A stretch of DNA of 64,000 bases from PWXP01 sp034005525. GTDB taxonomy: Bacteria; Planctomycetota; Planctomycetia; Pirellulales; Thermoguttaceae. Shown piece by piece: positions 16,722-25,920 of this stretch. The notes under the pieces were generated by a model. That model saw only the letters and a list, made by a program, of their open reading frames with translations. It was not told where the DNA came from and did no database searches. How positions within the stretch are numbered: the stretch's first letter is position 1; each line of letters begins with the position of its first letter. The stretch lies in the NCBI GenBank assembly GCA_034005525.1, contig JAVEUP010000008.1, forward strand, positions 1-64,000, given 5' to 3'. Made by a program: the position numbers and the translations under genes.

Positions 16722-17580
16722 TGCGGCGCGGGATTTCCAGCAGGGTGTATCGTAACAGGAGCCCCAGCAAGATAAAGGCGGCGCCGGCAATTGTCCACCA
16801 GGCCGGGCGCTCGCCCCAGACGAGCACGAGAATCGGGTTGAGCACCGGCTCAATGAGGCAAATCAGCACGGCCTCCTGGCTGCTGATGGAACGCAGGGCC
16901 TGGTTCAGCAGGATATAGGGGATGGCCATTTGAACGGCGCCGAACGCGGCCAATACCAGCAGTTGGGCCGTCGTAGGCCAGACGCCGTAGTATACGACCC
17001 AGGGCAGAAGCATCGCCGCGGTTAGCCCGTGGCAAAGGGCAATAAGCCAGGCGGAGTTCTCGTCGCGCAAATGCTGTAAAAGAACCACCACCGTGGCGAA
17101 CAGGACCCCTGAAGACACTCCCAAAAACACGCCCACTCCGCGCTGACCGTACACTTCAAACGCCAGGATCATACCGACCCCGGCCACGGCAAACGCCAAG
17201 GGAACCAATTCGCGGCGGACCACTGGTTCCCTTAATACGAGCACGCTAATGAGGAACACCCACCAGGGCGCGGTGCTCTGCAGCCAGATGGCGTTGGCGG
17301 CGGTCGTCAGGGCGACTGCCGACATATACGTCACGTTCATCGCCGGAAAAACAATGCCCAAGGACGCCAGTCCCGGCCGCCAGCGAGGCCGGCGCACCAC
17401 GGGCAGAAGGACCAGCGCCGCAAACACCGAGCGCCAGAATGCGATTAGCGGCCCGCGGGCGGCTTCCTCCCACGCAAGAAAGATCGGCGCCTTGGCAAAG
17501 AACCCGCCGGTACTCCATAACAGTGCCGCGGCAACGATCCATAGCCGTCCGCGCAATTTGCTGGGGGAATGGTCTATCAT
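16690..17580 (-). CDS. EamA/DMT-family inner-membrane transporter
   Basis: 296 residues with about ten hydrophobic segments in two EamA halves, the usual drug/metabolite transporter layout. Charged DENS and RRELVP loops separate the helices. The second half has the conserved ALRSISSQEAVLICLIEPVLNPIL segment typical of EamA repeats (the Glu-Pro near the end of a helix). Substrate unknown. A decayed copy of repeat family 1 begins within ten bases of the start codon, so the natural promoter may be disrupted or provided by the repeat. Confidence 0.85.
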   Translation of the reverse strand: MIDHSPSKLRGRLWIVAAALLWSTGGFFAKAPIFLAWEEAARGPLIAFWRSVFAALVLLPVVRRPRWRPGLASLGIVFPAMNVTYMSAVALTTAANAIWLQSTAPWWVFLISVLVLREPVVRRELVPLAFAVAGVGMILAFEVYGQRGVGVFLGVSSGVLFATVVVLLQHLRDENSAWLIALCHGLTAAMLLPWVVYYGVWPTTAQLLVLAAFGAVQMAIPYILLNQALRSISSQEAVLICLIEPVLNPILVLVWGERPAWWTIAGAAFILLGLLLRYTLLEIPRRITPEEVPHEL

Positions 17581-17586
17581 AAGCAG

Positions 17587-17657
17587 TGTCTTCGGTCGGC
17601 TAGCTCGGATGAAAGGACTTACGCGACCTTGCCCCCCCCTACACGAATAACCCGGGC
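17587..17657. repeat. Internally deleted copy of repeat family 1
   Basis: CTTCGGTCGGCT at about 17590 (inner left part) is joined to GGACTTACGCGACCTTG and CCTACACGAATAACCCGGG (right end) of the element seen complete at 37543-37719. The left terminus and the middle are missing. Confidence 0.55.
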
Positions 17658-17997
17658 CAAGTAGCTGTACGGCTTACGCTTGGCTACCCGACCGGAGGTC
17701 CAAGAAGGATCCGCAGACGACGTTTGGGGTCTCGCTGGATTTTGGCACATCGAAATCGGTTGTGGTAGAGCCTTCCACGGCCCAGGCTTCCAGCAATGCC
17801 GGGTTGCTGTTGTTTGGGCCGATGAATGGTTCCGGTTTCCCCGACATTGCGACTCAGGCAAACCGTGGCCAAACGCTCCTATGTGCCGGACGGGCCTGGA
17901 ATGCTCGTTCCATGGGTTCTGCCGGACGACTTCGGCTGAGTAGACTCAGGGAGCGAGCCGTGCCGAAGAAGGAATTGGGGGTGGTGGCTTTCCGATA
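17658..17997. other. Gap without a supported gene
   Basis: No gene with recognisable start, ribosome site and codon pattern. A 57-codon minus-strand frame (ATG at about 17851, MSGKPEPFIGPNNSNPALLE) reads somewhat like protein but has no ribosome site or known motif. Possibly decayed coding DNA. Confidence 0.4.
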
Positions 17998-19140
17998 ATG
18001 CCTATGTGTCCGTGCAACGATCCTCCCCGGAATCGCGAGGTCCCACCCCCTTATTGGAGCTTGCACGTTCTGTGCGCAGTGGTACTCTTACTGGTCGCTT
18101 TGGACGGCTCGCTCGCCTTTGCCCAGGCCGTCGAATCTCGCGTCCATCCGGCCGTCGTGCGGGTTGTTGTCCAGGACAAGTCAGGCAGGTCGCACGGATC
18201 GGGCGCCCTGGTGGCGGTAACCGACTCGTTCGGACTGGTGCTGACCAACTGGCACGTCGTCCGTGATGCCGCCGCGCCGCCGGTGGTCATCTTTCCCGAC
18301 GGCTTCCAATCGGCTGCGACGATAGCCCGGATCGATCGCGACTGGGACCTGGCCGCTCTGGTCATCTGGCGGCCCCGAGCCGATCCGATTCCGCTGGCTG
18401 CGACCCCACCACGCCCGGGCGAGCCTTTGGCGATTGCAGGCTACGGGAAGGGGCAATACCGGGTCGACACGGGCCGTTGCACCCAGTTTCTTTCCCCTGG
18501 CAAACACCATCCTTTCGAACTGGTCGAACTGACCGCGTCGGCGCGTCAAGGCGACTCGGGAGGGCCCATTCTGAATACGCGAGGTGAATTGGCCGGCGTG
18601 TTGTTCGGCTCGGCGTTCGGGCGAACCACCGGCAGCCACAGCGGGCGAGTACGCCAGTTCCTCGCGCCGCTTTGGAACGACTTCTACCAGCTTCCTTCCC
18701 ATACCGGCAGCATGATCGCCGGGAATGCGCAGGCCAATCCGCCCGTTGCATCGATTCACGGCGTCCGGCCCATTCGTGAAGCCGAGGGGACCAGCCCGCG
18801 GCCCGGGCCTCCAACAGTCTCGGCGGAGAGAAGTCCGGGCGGTGTTGCCGTCGCAGCCGTGCCCGGCCAGCCCCCTGGACAACACTCCCGTCCGGCCCAA
18901 CCGCCACTGCCTGCCAACGAGTCCGGCATCGGTGCGCCCGCCGGAGCATGGCACCCACCCGCAGGTGGCGTGAGCGAGCCCTGGGTCGCCGCCACACCGG
19001 CGACCCCACCGCAAGACGAAAACAATACCCCCCCGCCACCCAGCCGCTCCGAGCAGCTCAAGACCATCCTTGCGGCAATCGGCATTCTGGCGCTGGTATT
19101 CCACGGTGTCCGGTTGCTGGGAAGAGCGGTTGAGGTATGA
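17998..19140 (+). CDS. Secreted, C-terminally membrane-anchored trypsin-like serine protease
   Basis: 380 residues. N-terminal hydrophobic signal (about 21-42, LHVLCAVVLLLVALDG) then AFAQ. S1-type catalytic triad: His86 in TNWHVV, Asp117 in RDWDLAAL, Ser187 in RQGDSGGP. After residue 240 comes a long Pro/Gly/Ser-rich, probably disordered stretch, then a single C-terminal hydrophobic helix (TILAAIGILALVFHGVRLLG), so the protease domain should face the periplasm or cell surface. No PDZ domain is present, unlike DegP/HtrA. An ATG two codons later could also serve as start. It stands alone. Confidence 0.88.
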   Translation: MPMCPCNDPPRNREVPPPYWSLHVLCAVVLLLVALDGSLAFAQAVESRVHPAVVRVVVQDKSGRSHGSGALVAVTDSFGLVLTNWHVVRDAAAPPVVIFPDGFQSAATIARIDRDWDLAALVIWRPRADPIPLAATPPRPGEPLAIAGYGKGQYRVDTGRCTQFLSPGKHHPFELVELTASARQGDSGGPILNTRGELAGVLFGSAFGRTTGSHSGRVRQFLAPLWNDFYQLPSHTGSMIAGNAQANPPVASIHGVRPIREAEGTSPRPGPPTVSAERSPGGVAVAAVPGQPPGQHSRPAQPPLPANESGIGAPAGAWHPPAGGVSEPWVAATPATPPQDENNTPPPPSRSEQLKTILAAIGILALVFHGVRLLGRAVEV

Positions 19141-19178
19141 GGCTCTTCGGCCTCCAGGTGCGAAATATGCCCCGTTGG

Positions 19179-19328
19179 AGTAGGTAGGGTGGGTCAAACA
19201 AGCCGCTTCTTGGGTGGGCCGTCGGTCGCTACTGCCGGCGTGCTTCCAGGCAAGCGGGCCGCAAATCAGGTTGATTGAGGCTTGTGCGGGCCCACCAACG
19301 ATCTACGCGACCTTGTCACCCTACGTCG
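19179..19328. repeat. Diverged copy of repeat family 1
   Basis: Left end TAGGGTGGGTCAAACAAG, inner GGTGGGCCGTCGGTCGC and CTTGTGCGGGCCCACCAACG, right end CGCGACCTTGTCACCCTACG. Same order and orientation as the intact copies but with many substitutions. Confidence 0.65.
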
Positions 19329-19374
19329 ACGAGAAATCCAGGCTAAAGGCGGGATTCCCACCCGAAGCCGCCCC

Positions 19375-19402
19375 TTGTTGCGGTTTGATCGCGTGGTACA
19401 AT
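19375..19402 (+). promoter_or_regulatory. Predicted promoter of ilvH-ilvC
   Basis: TTGTTG (19375-19380), 16-base spacer, TACAAT (19397-19402), 30 bases before the ilvH start codon. The short leader leaves no room for a leader-peptide attenuator of the enteric type. Confidence 0.4.
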
Positions 19403-19432
19403 GGTTGGTTTCGCTTGCTCAAGGAGCGTGTC

Positions 19433-19945
19433 ATGCGTCACGTGCTTTCGGCGCTGGTTCAGAACGTGCCCGGGGTGCTCTCGCACATTGCCGGCATGCT
19501 GGCCTCGCGCGGCTACAACATCGACAGTCTGGCGGTCGGCGAGACCGAGGACGCCCAGCTTTCGCGAATGACTTTCGTGGTGGTGGGCGACGACCGGGTG
19601 CTGGAACAGGTCCGCAAGCAGCTGGAGAAGATCGTCACGGTGGTCCGGGTGGACGACATCAGTTCGCAGGACCACGTCGAGCGCGACCTGATGCTCCTGA
19701 AGGTGGCCTCGCCGCCGGGCAAACGGAGCGAGATTTGCGAACTGACCGACATCTTCCGCGGACGCATCGTCGATGTCGCCCCCGAAATCATCATGATCGA
19801 GATGTCCGGCCAGGAACGCAAGATCGAAGCTTTCATCGAAATGATGCGACCCTTCGGAATCATCGAGTTGGTCCGCACCGGCCGCATTGCCATGGTGCGC
19901 GGCCAGCAGACGAATCATCAGGATGAAGAGCCCGCGGCATCGTGA
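19433..19945 (+). CDS. ilvH: Acetolactate synthase small (regulatory) subunit
   Basis: 170 residues; ATG 19433 has AAGGAG six bases upstream. The first residues RHVLSALVQNVPGVLSHIAG form the ACT domain that binds valine for feedback control. The second domain (about 80-160, with RDLMLLKV and IEMSGQERKIEAFIEMM) is the usual C-terminal ALS small-subunit region. Partner of the catalytic subunit IlvB/IlvI, which is not in this window. ilvC follows after 72 bases, so the two are probably co-transcribed for branched-chain amino acid synthesis. A longer in-frame start is unlikely because it would remove the ACT domain from the N-terminus. Confidence 0.95.
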   Translation: MRHVLSALVQNVPGVLSHIAGMLASRGYNIDSLAVGETEDAQLSRMTFVVVGDDRVLEQVRKQLEKIVTVVRVDDISSQDHVERDLMLLKVASPPGKRSEICELTDIFRGRIVDVAPEIIMIEMSGQERKIEAFIEMMRPFGIIELVRTGRIAMVRGQQTNHQDEEPAAS

Positions 19946-20017
19946 GTCGTCAGGTTCCGCCCTGGCCGGTTTCCAAGTCAATCTTTCCCATGCGACATAG
20001 CCATTAGGAGTGCTCGA

Positions 20018-21025
20018 ATGCCCGCTACTATCTACTACGACAAAGACGCCGATATCTCGCTGCTGAAGAACAAGACCGTTGCCATCCTCGGCTACGGCTC
20101 CCAGGGGCACGGCCATGCCCAGAACCTGCGCGACAGCGGGTGCAACGTGATTGTGGCCGAACTGCCGGGCACTCGCAACTACGAGAAGGCGGTTGAAGAC
20201 GGCTTCACGCCGCTATCGACCGAAGAGGCCGTCAAGCAGGGCGACCTGATCACCATCCTCCTTCCCGACGAACTCCAGGGCGATATCTTCCGGCAACAGA
20301 TCCGTCCGAACTTGTCGCCCGGCAACATCATCGTCTGCTCGCACGGGTTCAACGTCCACTACGGACAGTTCGACATTCCCAAGGGCGTTGCCGTGATCCT
20401 GATCGCGCCGAAAGGCCCCGGGCACCTTGTTAGGGCCGAGTATGTCCGCGGGGCCGGCGTGCCCTGCCTGATCGGGCTGGGCGAGAATGCCGGCGACAAG
20501 GAGCGCGCCCTCGGGCTGGCTTACGCCAAGGGGATTGGCGGCACGCGGGCCGGCGTGATCGAAACTACCTTCGCCGAAGAGACCGAAACCGACCTGTTCG
20601 GCGAGCAGGTCGTCCTGTGCGGCGGCCTGAGCGCGCTGATCAAGGCCGGGTTCGAGACGCTTGTCGAGGCCGGATACCAGCCGGAGATGGCCTACTTCGA
20701 GTGCGTCCACGAGGTGAAGCTCATTGTCGACCTCATCTATCAGGGTGGGCTGAACTACATGCGTTACAGCATCTCGAACACGGCCGAGTACGGCGACTAC
20801 TCCCGCGGTCCCCGCCTGGTGACCGACGAAACCCGGGCCGAAATGCGGCGCATTCTGGAAGAAGTCCGCAACGGCAGCTTTGCACGCGAGTGGATCCTCG
20901 AAAACAAGGCCAACGCCCCGTGTTTCAAGGCCCTCCGCCGCCGCGAGCGGGAACACCCCGTCGAACAAGTGGGCAAAGAGCTTCGCCGGCTGATGTCGTG
21001 GATCGACGCGAAAGAAGTCGAATGA
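20018..21025 (+). CDS. ilvC: Ketol-acid reductoisomerase (class I)
   Basis: 335 residues, short (class I) form. Converts 2-acetolactate to 2,3-dihydroxyisovalerate using NADPH and Mg2+. N-terminal Rossmann motif GYGSQGHGHAQNLRDSG; the knotted C-terminal domain has the metal-binding acidic motifs (ETETDLFGEQ and FECVHE) and the NTAEYGDY segment. RBS AGGAG lies about eight bases before ATG 20018. Downstream of ilvH in the same orientation. Confidence 0.97.
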   Translation: MPATIYYDKDADISLLKNKTVAILGYGSQGHGHAQNLRDSGCNVIVAELPGTRNYEKAVEDGFTPLSTEEAVKQGDLITILLPDELQGDIFRQQIRPNLSPGNIIVCSHGFNVHYGQFDIPKGVAVILIAPKGPGHLVRAEYVRGAGVPCLIGLGENAGDKERALGLAYAKGIGGTRAGVIETTFAEETETDLFGEQVVLCGGLSALIKAGFETLVEAGYQPEMAYFECVHEVKLIVDLIYQGGLNYMRYSISNTAEYGDYSRGPRLVTDETRAEMRRILEEVRNGSFAREWILENKANAPCFKALRRREREHPVEQVGKELRRLMSWIDAKEVE

Positions 21026-21060
21026 AGTCGCAGCGGGCGGTAGTGGGTATCGAGGACCGA

Positions 21061-21088
21061 GTACTGAGTACTGGGCACTGGGCGCTGA
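21061..21088. repeat. Four degenerate 7-bp tandem units
   Basis: GTACTGA, GTACTGG, GCACTGG, GCGCTGA in direct succession in the 96-base spacer between ilvC and the radical SAM gene. Non-coding. Confidence 0.6.
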
Positions 21089-21121
21089 ATGTTTCCAGCA
21101 TAGACGAGATGGCGTCAGGCT

Positions 21122-22039
21122 ATGCGCGAAGATAAGCACCTGCCTGAACGTAAACGCGGTTGTGCGAGGCCGCTTTTTGAAGATCACACTCGCCGGTTCG
21201 CTGCGAATCGCTACGCCTATCCGGTACTCAGTCGGCGGTCGGGCGGCATATCGATCGGCGTGAACCTCAGCCGCGACAAGATATGCAACTTCCGTTGTGT
21301 TTACTGCCAGGTCGAGCGCGAGGGCAGGGGCGAAAGCAGTGTCCGTCAGGCCGAGCCTATCGATCTTGCCCTTCTTGCTGAGGAACTAACGGCCCTGGTC
21401 AGCGCGGTGCAATCCGGGCGCCTGTTTGAAGGGCCGCGCTTCACTCAGACGCCGGTGCATCTCCGGCGTCTGAACGACATCGCGCTGAGTGGCGACGGCG
21501 AGCCAACCCTATGCCCGCAGTTCGCCGAGGCAGTGGAAGTATGCGCCGAGGTCCACCGGAGGCTCCGCCTGGACGACGTGAAGCTGGTCCTCATCACCAA
21601 CGCCACCCTTTTGGACCGGGAGCCGGTCCGTCGCAGCCTGGCCGTACTCGACGCCTGCAACGGCGAGATTTGGGCGAAGCTCGACGCCGGCACGGAGGGC
21701 TATTATCGGCGAGTTTCGCGATCGGCCGTGCCTTTCACGAAGCTGCTGGACAACCTCCGCGACGCCGCCCTTGCCCGCCCGATTGTCATCCAAACCCTGC
21801 TGATGCAATTGGCCGGTCAGCCGCCCTCGGCTGAAGAAGTAGCGGAGTATTGCCACCGCCTCACGGACATCGTGTCGGCCGGCGGGCAGATCAAGCTCGT
21901 CCAATTGCACACCGTCGCCCGCCGCCCCGCGGAGCCCTGCGTGGCCGCGCTGCCCGATGCAGAAATCGATGCCATTGCTGAGCAGGTTCGCGGTCGGACC
22001 GGCCTGCCGGTGGCGGTCTTCCCGGGCGGGCATCGTTGA
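21122..22039 (+). CDS. Radical SAM protein (COG0731-like)
   Basis: 305 residues. The cluster-binding motif CNFRCVYC (CxxxCxxC) lies near residue 58, preceded by SIGVNLSRDKI, a layout I associate with COG0731-type Fe-S oxidoreductases. The SAM-binding region includes IALSGDGEPTL and LVLITNATLL. The core is complete and no extra C-terminal cluster motif is visible. Reaction unknown. It converges on the GarR-like gene; the 177-base gap between them shows nothing notable. Confidence 0.85.
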   Translation: MREDKHLPERKRGCARPLFEDHTRRFAANRYAYPVLSRRSGGISIGVNLSRDKICNFRCVYCQVEREGRGESSVRQAEPIDLALLAEELTALVSAVQSGRLFEGPRFTQTPVHLRRLNDIALSGDGEPTLCPQFAEAVEVCAEVHRRLRLDDVKLVLITNATLLDREPVRRSLAVLDACNGEIWAKLDAGTEGYYRRVSRSAVPFTKLLDNLRDAALARPIVIQTLLMQLAGQPPSAEEVAEYCHRLTDIVSAGGQIKLVQLHTVARRPAEPCVAALPDAEIDAIAEQVRGRTGLPVAVFPGGHR

Positions 22040-22216
22040 GCTTCGACGTGGGCGGAAGCGGTCGTCGCGAGCAGAGCATGGTTCTTTTGCGCTTTCGCGG
22101 CAGCATGCGTATCGGTCTTCATTATGGCAACGGGCAATCGTCCATCCGTATGCCACGGATCGCCGCCCCCGTTGCGGCCCCGCAGGCGAGTGTGAAATCC
22201 TTCTATCCAGTCAATT

Positions 22217-23128
22217 TTAGCGTTTCTGCCAGTCGATGTTTGAGAGCGATGCGAGGGCCAACTGCAGGGCGTGGGTGCCTTTGCGGCCATGGCCTTGGGC
22301 GGCCAGGGCCAGGTAAAGCTGGTGGGCCAGCGCGAGCCCGGGCAGCGACAGGCCCATGCGATTGGCTTCGTTCAGGGCGATGCCCATGTCCTTGATGAAG
22401 TGCTCGACAAAAAAGCCGGGGTCGAAGTTGCCCTGGATTATGCGGGGACCGAGGTTGGATAGCGACCAGCTTCCAGCGGCGCCCGAGGCGACCGATTGCA
22501 GGACGGTTTCCAGGTCGAGCCCGGCCTTGTGGGCATACAGCAGCGCCTCGCACACGCCGACCATGCCGGAAGCGATGAGCGTCTGGTTGACCATCTTGGC
22601 ATGCTGGCCGGCGCCGGGCCCGCCTTGACGCACGATGGTCTTCCCCATGCACTTGAAGCAGGGGCGCAATGCATCGACGACCTCGGGCTCGCCGCCGATC
22701 ATAATGGAAAGCCTCGCCTCGCGGGCGCCCACGTCGCCGCCGGAAACGGGCGCGTCGACGGAATAGACGCCGTTCCGGGAGGCCGTGGCAGCAATCTCAA
22801 CAGCCAGCGAGGGCTCGCTGGTGGTCATGTCGACGATGATGTTTCCCGCCTTGCAGCCGGCCAGCACGCCTTCCGTGCCCAGAATGACCTCGCGCACGTC
22901 GTTGGGATAGCCGACTATGGTAAAGACCACGTCGGCAGCCTCGGCGACCGCCTTGGGACTGGCGGCCCAGCGGGCCCCGCGGTCCAGAAGCGGCCGGGCC
23001 CGCTGCCGCGTCCGGTTGAAAACGGTCGCCTGGAAGCCGGCGTCGAGCAGGTGCCCGCACATGCTCGAACCCATCACGCCGGTGCCAATCCATCCGATGC
23101 AAGTCTTGTTTGGGCCTGCCGCGTCCAC
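22217..23128 (-). CDS. 3-hydroxyisobutyrate / tartronate-semialdehyde reductase family dehydrogenase
   Basis: 303 residues from a GTG at 23128 with GGAG upstream. NAD(P) motif IGWIGTGVMGSSM, substrate loop DAPVSGGDVGAREARLSIMIGG, and catalytic lysine in GAGQHAKMVNQ. The all-alpha C-terminal domain ends normally. The family includes GarR/GlxR, MmsB and GLYR-type enzymes, and I cannot separate these by eye. It stands alone on the minus strand. Confidence 0.9.
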   Translation of the reverse strand: MDAAGPNKTCIGWIGTGVMGSSMCGHLLDAGFQATVFNRTRQRARPLLDRGARWAASPKAVAEAADVVFTIVGYPNDVREVILGTEGVLAGCKAGNIIVDMTTSEPSLAVEIAATASRNGVYSVDAPVSGGDVGAREARLSIMIGGEPEVVDALRPCFKCMGKTIVRQGGPGAGQHAKMVNQTLIASGMVGVCEALLYAHKAGLDLETVLQSVASGAAGSWSLSNLGPRIIQGNFDPGFFVEHFIKDMGIALNEANRMGLSLPGLALAHQLYLALAAQGHGRKGTHALQLALASLSNIDWQKR

Positions 23129-23215
23129 GGTCGTCTCCAGGGAATTTGGGCGTCACGGGCCGAGCGAACAAGGCGAGCGGCAGAAACGATTCTGACGACG
23201 ACCTTGTAGCCGAGT

Positions 23216-23249
23216 CTCTCCGAGACTCGGATTTCAGCGTCTCGGAGAG
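23216..23249. repeat. Hairpin with CTCTCCGAGAC arms
   Basis: CTCTCCGAGAC (23216-23226) pairs with GTCTCGGAGAG (23239-23249). An overlapping inner palindrome CCGAGTCTC/GAGACTCGG is also present. Similar arms recur at 58970-59018. Confidence 0.65.
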
Positions 23250-23340
23250 CCACCGCAACAGGAAATCCGGCTTCGCCGCTCGCCCGAGCAGAACCCACAA
23301 GTCCGGGCAAGTCCCACTCGGCTCGCGCGACCTACTTGCG

Positions 23341-24012
23341 CTACCACCGTTCTTCGGGGCGGTTGAGGATTTCTGTCAACACAATGGCCTGCCGCAAGTT
23401 GGCCGGTTCCGACAGCAAGGCATACAGGCCGGCTGCGGAGGCGCCACTAGCTGCCGCCCCCGGGCTACCGGCAGCAAGTGCAGCCAAAGACGCGATTCGC
23501 GGCGTTTCGGCAGTCGGTTCCTCCCTGGCAGCAACGCTGGGCGTTGCCGGCGCCGTGATACGAGCGCGGGTCGGCCCGGGCGAAGGTCTCGCTTCCGCCT
23601 GCGGTGGGCCGTACTGCGCCGCCCGCCGCGCGGCCTGACCGGCGCCGGCCTGTCGGCGTGCCGCTTCGCGGGCACGTTGGCGCAGCATCTCGGCGCGAGC
23701 CGGCCCTTGGCCTGCAACCACTTCGGCCCGCACGGCCTGCTCCCCGGCAGGCTGCCGCGCGGGAGGCGGCGGCGCTTGCTCTTGCTGCCGGCGACGAGCT
23801 GCTTTGCGCAGGAATTCGCCGATTTCGTCCTCCAGATTGACCCCTTCCGGCGGACGTTGCTGAGGGCGCCGCTGTGGCCGCTGCATCCGGCCCTTCTGGG
23901 CCATTTTCGCAAGCGCCTGGATTGCCCAGATGAACCCTGCAACCGCCAGGAAGACAATAAACCCGATAACGTCTTCGAGTCCGTTGGCAATCAACACAGG
24001 CAGCGGGTTCAT
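23341..24012 (-). CDS. Hypothetical membrane-anchored Arg/Ala/Gln-rich protein downstream of floA
   Basis: 223 residues. One N-terminal hydrophobic helix (about 10-35, VIGFIVFLAVAGFIWAIQAL), then a basic, Gln/Pro/Ala-rich low-complexity region, a short NLEDEIGEFLRKAARRR helix, and a C-terminal helix ending in LRQAIVLTEILNRPEERW. The conserved-looking ends and variable middle suggest a real planctomycete family protein of unknown role. Its ATG overlaps the floA stop by four bases (ATGA), so the two are translationally coupled. A structural partner of the flotillin is possible. Confidence 0.75.
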   Translation of the reverse strand: MNPLPVLIANGLEDVIGFIVFLAVAGFIWAIQALAKMAQKGRMQRPQRRPQQRPPEGVNLEDEIGEFLRKAARRRQQEQAPPPPARQPAGEQAVRAEVVAGQGPARAEMLRQRAREAARRQAGAGQAARRAAQYGPPQAEARPSPGPTRARITAPATPSVAAREEPTAETPRIASLAALAAGSPGAAASGASAAGLYALLSEPANLRQAIVLTEILNRPEERW

Positions 24013-25055
24013 GCCACGGTTCCTTGCTTCTGGGTTGGGACGATTCCCGCCTTGGCGATCGCCGTGCGCATTTCGGTATCAGCCTGCACGTTGCGAAGCT
24101 TGTAGTAGTCGAGGATTCCAAGCTGGCCTTCGCGGAACGCCTGGGCGATAGCCTTGGGCACTTCCGCCTCGGCCTGGACCACTTTCGCACGGTTCTCTTC
24201 GATGGCGGCGATCATTTCCTGCTCTTCGGCCACGGCCATGGCTCGCCGGCCTTCGGCATTCGCCTGGGCCACCCGCATGTCGGCCTCAGCCTGGTCGGCC
24301 TGCAGCCGGGCGCCGATGTTCTCGCCCACGTCGACGTCGGCAATGTCGATGGAGACGATCTCGAACGCCGTCTGCGAATCGAGCCGGCGCGCTAGTACGG
24401 TCCGCGAGATGCGATCCGGGTTCTCAAGCACTTCGCCATGCATCGATGCCGAGCCGATCGCGCTGACAATTCCTTCGCCCACCCGGGCGACAATCGTCTC
24501 CTCGGTAGCTCCGCCGATGAGCCGCTGGAGGTTTGCCCGAACCGTCACCCGAGCCTTCACCTTCAGTTGAATACCGTTCTGTGCAACACCGTCAAGCGAA
24601 TCGCGGGGGCCACCGCGGGCCGGGCAGTCGATGACTTTCGGGTACACGCTCGTCTGCACGGCTTCGAGCACGTTCCGGCCGGCCAAGTCGATAGCTGTGG
24701 CCTGTTTGAAGTTGAGGTCGACGATTTTGGCCTTCTGAGCGGCGATCACCGCACGGATCACCAGCGGCACATTGCCGCCAGCCAGGTAATGCGCTTCAAG
24801 AGCCTTCGAGGTAACCCCCTGTTCATCGCCGATTCCTGCCTGAACCGCCATGATTTTGCTGCGAACTATGACAGCCGGGCTCACCTTTCGGAACGTCATG
24901 CCGAGCAAGTCGAGAATCCCGATACCTGCTCCGGTCGTGAACGACTGGATCCAGAATCGGAAATAGGTAGCGAACACGATGAGCGTCACGGCCAAGACGA
25001 CAAGAACCGCGACCGCGCCAACCACCGAAATAATAAACCAGAGGTCCTCAGGCAT
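24009..25055 (-). CDS. floA: Flotillin-like protein FloA (SPFH family)
   Basis: 348 residues; ATG 25055 with AAGGAG upstream is chosen over a longer frame that would bury the membrane segment. N-terminal membrane hairpin/helix (about 8-35), then the SPFH/PHB domain (RKVSPAVIVRSKIMAVQAGI) and a C-terminal Ala/Glu-rich coiled coil (ADMRVAQANAEGRRAMAVAEEQEM) ending in IVPTQ. Known members assemble in functional membrane microdomains. It lies downstream of two NfeD genes, the classical nfeD-floA pairing. Confidence 0.93.
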   Translation of the reverse strand: MPEDLWFIISVVGAVAVLVVLAVTLIVFATYFRFWIQSFTTGAGIGILDLLGMTFRKVSPAVIVRSKIMAVQAGIGDEQGVTSKALEAHYLAGGNVPLVIRAVIAAQKAKIVDLNFKQATAIDLAGRNVLEAVQTSVYPKVIDCPARGGPRDSLDGVAQNGIQLKVKARVTVRANLQRLIGGATEETIVARVGEGIVSAIGSASMHGEVLENPDRISRTVLARRLDSQTAFEIVSIDIADVDVGENIGARLQADQAEADMRVAQANAEGRRAMAVAEEQEMIAAIEENRAKVVQAEAEVPKAIAQAFREGQLGILDYYKLRNVQADTEMRTAIAKAGIVPTQKQGTVA

Positions 25056-25213
25056 GGCTTGCTCCTTGTTTCGTTTCCGGAAATCAGGCGACCGGCGTTC
25101 TTGCCAGGTAGCGTGAAAAAGGTGAATGCCGCGGACAGAGCGGAACACACCGGTGCATCCACTCACGCCGGATCCCGCTTGGCCTGCGGGACCTGACAAA
25201 CGACCGCACTCTA

Positions 25214-25242
25214 GTTATCGCCGGATTGGCTCCACATGTCAA
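25214..25242 (-). promoter_or_regulatory. Predicted promoter of floA and its partner gene
   Basis: On the minus strand TTGACA (25242-25237), 17-base spacer, GATAAC (25219-25214), with a leader of about 150 bases to the floA start. It would allow floA expression separate from the upstream nfeD genes. Confidence 0.5.
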
Positions 25243-25271
25243 CGGTTGGGAGGCCCTTGAGGCCCTTAATG

Positions 25272-25823
25272 TCAACTAAACGGGTCATCTATCGGCCGTT
25301 CCAAAGGGCTCGCGACCTCGGGCGTGGGGACCTCGTCATCGACCGGCCGCACGACCACACGGTTGCCGCGCACCTCCACAATCCGAACCCGTTGTCCCGC
25401 ATCGACCGGCATGCCCTCGCTGACCGCGTCGATGGTTCGTCCGTCGAGCATAATGGCGCCGGCCGGCAGCATATCGCACTTCGCCTGGCCAACCTGCCCG
25501 ATCATCGCCCGAAGCCGCTGCAGTTCGGGATCAACGGGCATAACCTCCTCGCGAGTGGGGGCGGTAAGCAAGACGCGACGGCCCACGGCCGTGTGGGGCC
25601 AGTATTTCAGTGCCAGAACGAGAGTGCCGGGCAAACCGGCGATCGAAATCAGGAGGAGAATCGTCCCGGTCGCCGCGCCGTGGAGGTACCCCAGCAGGAT
25701 CCCTCCCAGAATGGAGCAGGCTGCCAGAAAGCCCAATACTCCGGCCGATGGGAAGAACACCTCAAGGACAGCCAGACCAAGCCCCAGTACAATCAGGCAC
25801 ACGGCCCAAATCCAAGGATCCAT
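25272..25823 (-). CDS. Short NfeD-family membrane protein
   Basis: 183 residues; ATG 25823 has GGAG upstream. Two to three hydrophobic segments at the N-terminus (WIWAVCLIVLGLGLAVLEVF; VLGFLAACSILGGILLGYL; a third near GTILLLISIAG), a linker, and a C-terminal OB-fold-like region (GQVGQAKCDMLPAGAIMLDG, RVRIVEVRGNRVVVRPV) of the NfeD C-terminal type. It lacks the protease-like part found in the upstream gene. Likely a partner of FloA in membrane organisation, known by family only. Confidence 0.85.
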   Translation of the reverse strand: MDPWIWAVCLIVLGLGLAVLEVFFPSAGVLGFLAACSILGGILLGYLHGAATGTILLLISIAGLPGTLVLALKYWPHTAVGRRVLLTAPTREEVMPVDPELQRLRAMIGQVGQAKCDMLPAGAIMLDGRTIDAVSEGMPVDAGQRVRIVEVRGNRVVVRPVDDEVPTPEVASPLERPIDDPFS

Positions 25824-25920
25824 CGCGGGACTCCAGGTTGCACGGAACGCACAAATCGTTTTCCGGTATTGTATCCAGTCGTGCGGCTTTTCCAAGACTC
25901 CGCCCGTTATGCTCCGACTG